Of a DNA stretch of 16,315 nt, positions 14,486 through 16,315 are shown one piece after another. Location: positions 1 through 16,315 of the forward strand of contig CALKVB010000618.1 of NCBI GenBank assembly GCA_937996605.1, written 5' to 3'. A program made the position numbers and the translations under genes. How positions within the stretch are numbered: the first letter of the stretch is position 1; each line of letters begins with the position of its first letter. The notes under the pieces are model-generated. The model was not told where the DNA came from. It made no database searches and was given only the letters and a program-made list of their open reading frames with translations. The DNA comes from an uncultured Oxalobacteraceae bacterium (GTDB taxonomy: Bacteria; Pseudomonadota; Gammaproteobacteria; Burkholderiales; Burkholderiaceae_D).

Positions 14486-15187
14486 TTATCGATAACTCAT
14501 GAGCGCAGGCGCTTGATGCATTTCCAAGTGCGTACTGCTATTCAAAAAACTTAGGCTGATTCTATTCGGGCGATAGTGCAGGCGAGTCACACCGCTATTC
14601 ACCAAGCTCGCATTTAAATCAAAAATGCGCTCATCACTGATACCGAGCACTTGTTGAAGAATGGCCGAAATGGTGCCACCAGAAGTGAAGATCCAGATCT
14701 TTCCTTCTTTAGCGCAGGCTTGTTGCAAGGCATTACGACAACGCTGCTGAAAGGCTATCCATGTTTCGCTATAGTCAACATATTCACCACTGACCCACTG
14801 CTGCACAGCGACAGTGAATAATTCTTGGAACGCGCGTCGAGGATGGCTTTGTGCGGCGACAAATTGTTTGAGCTCTGCGAAGTTGACAAACTGTGGCGCA
14901 TGTTTGAGTAAGACTTCTTGATGATCGAATTCATCAAAGCCAGAGTCTATCAACCATTGATCTTCTGGCATCTCGTTGAGGTCTTCGCGCCACGCTTGCA
15001 AGCAAGATTGCGCGGTTTGTTTGTGGCGTTTGGCGCTGCCGCAAATTATGCTATCGGGCACATGACCCATGCTGCGCATCCAGGTACCGAGCAGCCGTGA
15101 TTGTTCCATCCCCAATGTGGAGAGTTGATCATAGTCCTCAGCATCGAAGCTGGCTTGACCGTGGCGAATGAGGTAAATACTGCCCAT
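14486..15187 (-). CDS. Histidine-phosphatase-fold protein with altered catalytic site
   Basis: A 233-residue cytoplasmic member of the phosphoglycerate-mutase/histidine-phosphatase superfamily. The phospho-accepting RHG motif is intact (R8-H9-G10 in YLIRHGQASF), and R54 (SAKRHKQTAQ) and E86 fit the anion pocket and proton donor. The second histidine, normally in an HGG motif near the C-terminal half, is replaced: the segment reads FTSGGTI with Ser at 169. This may lower or change activity. The start at ATG 15187 has GAG seven bases upstream; an in-frame GTG at 15205 overlaps the kinase stop codon (GTGA) and would add six residues. It lies between the APH-like kinase and the SDR in one operon, so it may act on a phosphorylated intermediate of that pathway. 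Not a glycolytic mutase by length and context. Confidence 0.85.
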   Translation of the reverse strand: MGSIYLIRHGQASFDAEDYDQLSTLGMEQSRLLGTWMRSMGHVPDSIICGSAKRHKQTAQSCLQAWREDLNEMPEDQWLIDSGFDEFDHQEVLLKHAPQFVNFAELKQFVAAQSHPRRAFQELFTVAVQQWVSGEYVDYSETWIAFQQRCRNALQQACAKEGKIWIFTSGGTISAILQQVLGISDERIFDLNASLVNSGVTRLHYRPNRISLSFLNSSTHLEMHQAPALMSYR

Positions 15188-15201
15188 GTCTTTTCTCGGC
15201 T

Positions 15202-16293
15202 TCACAAACTCGACGCTGCGATCAGACGCAGGCAGCGTTGTTCGAGGTAGTTACTCATCTTGCCGAAATTGGCAAATGCTGGGTTTGTAGTTTGGCCATG
15301 AAAGTAGCGATAGTAAATTTGTTGCACGATCACGGCTAGGCGGAATAAACCAAAGATCGCATAAAAATCAAAATTGTCGACGCGATAGCCGGTTTTCTCA
15401 CCGTAATACGCGATCACTTCATCGCGAGTGAGCATGCCGGGTAAATGCGTAGGTTGGCGCCGTACCGATTGAAACACGGCGTCGTCGTCGGCTTGCACCC
15501 AGTAGGCCAAGGTATTACCGAGGTCCATCAAGGGGTCGCCTAAGGTCGCCATTTCCCAATCTAATACGCCGATCACTTCGCTGCTATTGTCAGGCTTGAG
15601 CACCACGTTATCGAAGCGGAAATCATTGTGGATTAGGCAGGTGGCGACATCTTTTGCTGGCATCTTCGCTTGCAGCCAAGCGACGACTTGTTCGAAATCG
15701 CCGACATCGTCAGTTTTGGCTTTGCGATAGCGTTCGCTCCAGCCATCCATTTGTCTTTGTACATAGCCTTCGCCTTTGGCAATGCCCGCCAGACCAGCGG
15801 CCTGCACATCGATCTGATGTAATTCGATCATTTTGTCGATCACATTCAAACACAAGCGTCTCGTCTCTTCCTCACTGAGCACCATGCCTTTCGGTAAATT
15901 GTGGCGAGGGATGATGCCGTGAATACGTTCCATTACATAGAAATCACAGTCCATGATGCTGGCATCGTCGCAGCTCGCAATCACGGCAGGCACATACGGG
16001 TAGACTGGCTTTAAGGCCTGCATGATTTTCGCTTCGCGCAGCATATCGTGCGCCGACTTTGCACGATGCCCAAACGGTGGACGACGCAAAATGAGATCGC
16101 GATCGGTATACCGTAAAAGGTAGGTGAGATTAGACGCGCCACCAGCGAACTGCTCAATGATGGGTGTGCCTTGTAAACCCGGAATATGCTGCTTGACGAA
16201 GGCATCTACTTTTTCTATCGGCAGTTCTTCACCTTCGCGCACTTGGCTGGCGCGGTCATTAAACGCTTGTGTATCTTGAGGCTTGGTGCTCAT
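15202..16293 (-). CDS. APH-fold phosphotransferase (ACAD10/LvaA-type kinase)
   Basis: A 363-residue protein of the aminoglycoside-phosphotransferase-like kinase fold, the subgroup that accompanies acyl-CoA dehydrogenases (N-terminal part of human ACAD10/11; LvaA of Pseudomonas). These kinases phosphorylate 4-hydroxyacyl-CoA before removal of the hydroxyl. Visible features: glycine-rich loop FAGGASNLTYLL (49-60), the LILRRPPFG strand (67-75) typical of this subgroup, catalytic HNDFRFDN (222-229; Brenner motif H-x-D-x4-N) and metal-binding DWE (245-247) followed by ATLGDPLMDLG. It is not an antibiotic-resistance enzyme by these signatures. ATG 16293 has GAGAGA 6-11 bases upstream. It is the first gene of a minus-strand operon with the phosphatase-fold and SDR genes; an acyl-CoA dehydrogenase gene, often nearby, is not in the window and might lie beyond its end. 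Confidence 0.9.
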   Translation of the reverse strand: MSTKPQDTQAFNDRASQVREGEELPIEKVDAFVKQHIPGLQGTPIIEQFAGGASNLTYLLRYTDRDLILRRPPFGHRAKSAHDMLREAKIMQALKPVYPYVPAVIASCDDASIMDCDFYVMERIHGIIPRHNLPKGMVLSEEETRRLCLNVIDKMIELHQIDVQAAGLAGIAKGEGYVQRQMDGWSERYRKAKTDDVGDFEQVVAWLQAKMPAKDVATCLIHNDFRFDNVVLKPDNSSEVIGVLDWEMATLGDPLMDLGNTLAYWVQADDDAVFQSVRRQPTHLPGMLTRDEVIAYYGEKTGYRVDNFDFYAIFGLFRLAVIVQQIYYRYFHGQTTNPAFANFGKMSNYLEQRCLRLIAASSL

Positions 16294-16315
16294 TGCGATC
16301 TCTCATAGATCGGAA

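Noticed and set aside
15202..16293. Aminoglycoside resistance gene
   Set aside because: The fold is shared, but the LRRPPFG strand and DWEMATLGDP segment place it with acyl-CoA-linked kinases, and its operon is metabolic.

Overview
The window reads as a chromosomal segment of a moderate-GC betaproteobacterium, most likely Burkholderiales/Oxalobacteraceae (an Undibacterium- or Herminiimonas-like organism). This is inferred from protein style, the glutamate 5-kinase with PUA domain, an OFA-family transporter of betaproteobacterial type and a kinase/phosphatase/SDR cluster typical of that group. No database search was possible. There are 14 protein genes. No rRNA, tRNA, insertion sequence, phage gene or CRISPR array was seen.

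Region 1 (1-3821) is amino-acid metabolism and a small envelope gene. proB (glutamate 5-kinase, +) converges on an arginase gene (-) across a shared bidirectional terminator. An Lrp/AsnC regulator (+) is divergent from the arginase and is its likely controller. A small outer-membrane barrel gene follows, preceded by a terminator-like hairpin and ended by a strong terminator.

Region 2 (3822-5740) is a single-gene unit for an OFA-family MFS transporter. It is preceded by an exact FNR/Anr-type box (TTGAT-N4-ATCAA), and the protein carries an extra C-terminal membrane segment that resembles a fused small subunit.

Region 3 (5740-9233) is a four-gene plus-strand operon: a NitT/TauT-type ABC importer (binding protein, permease, ATPase) and a carboxymuconolactone-decarboxylase-like protein with an in-frame 12-bp tandem repeat. 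Four helically phased GGAGTATG-like octamers lie upstream.

Region 4 (9247-13231, minus strand) is the most intriguing part. It is a tight operon of a membrane-bound dCache-HAMP-GGDEF-EAL c-di-GMP enzyme, an unrecognised outer-membrane beta-barrel and a secreted cupredoxin with amicyanin-like copper ligand spacing. Together they could form an envelope copper/redox-linked c-di-GMP signalling module. This is an inference from gene order and domains.

Region 5 (13607-16293, minus strand) is an operon of an APH-like (ACAD10/LvaA-type) phosphotransferase, a histidine-phosphatase-fold protein lacking the usual second catalytic histidine, and an SDR oxidoreductase. It probably serves hydroxyacyl-CoA or related acid catabolism. 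A 375-bp spacer with a single CRISPR-like palindrome separates it from region 4.

Several starts were moved from the longest possible frame to an internal codon with a ribosome binding site: the small barrel (3204), the MFS gene (4027), the c-di-GMP gene (GTG 13231), the SDR (TTG 14449) and the histidine phosphatase (ATG 15187).
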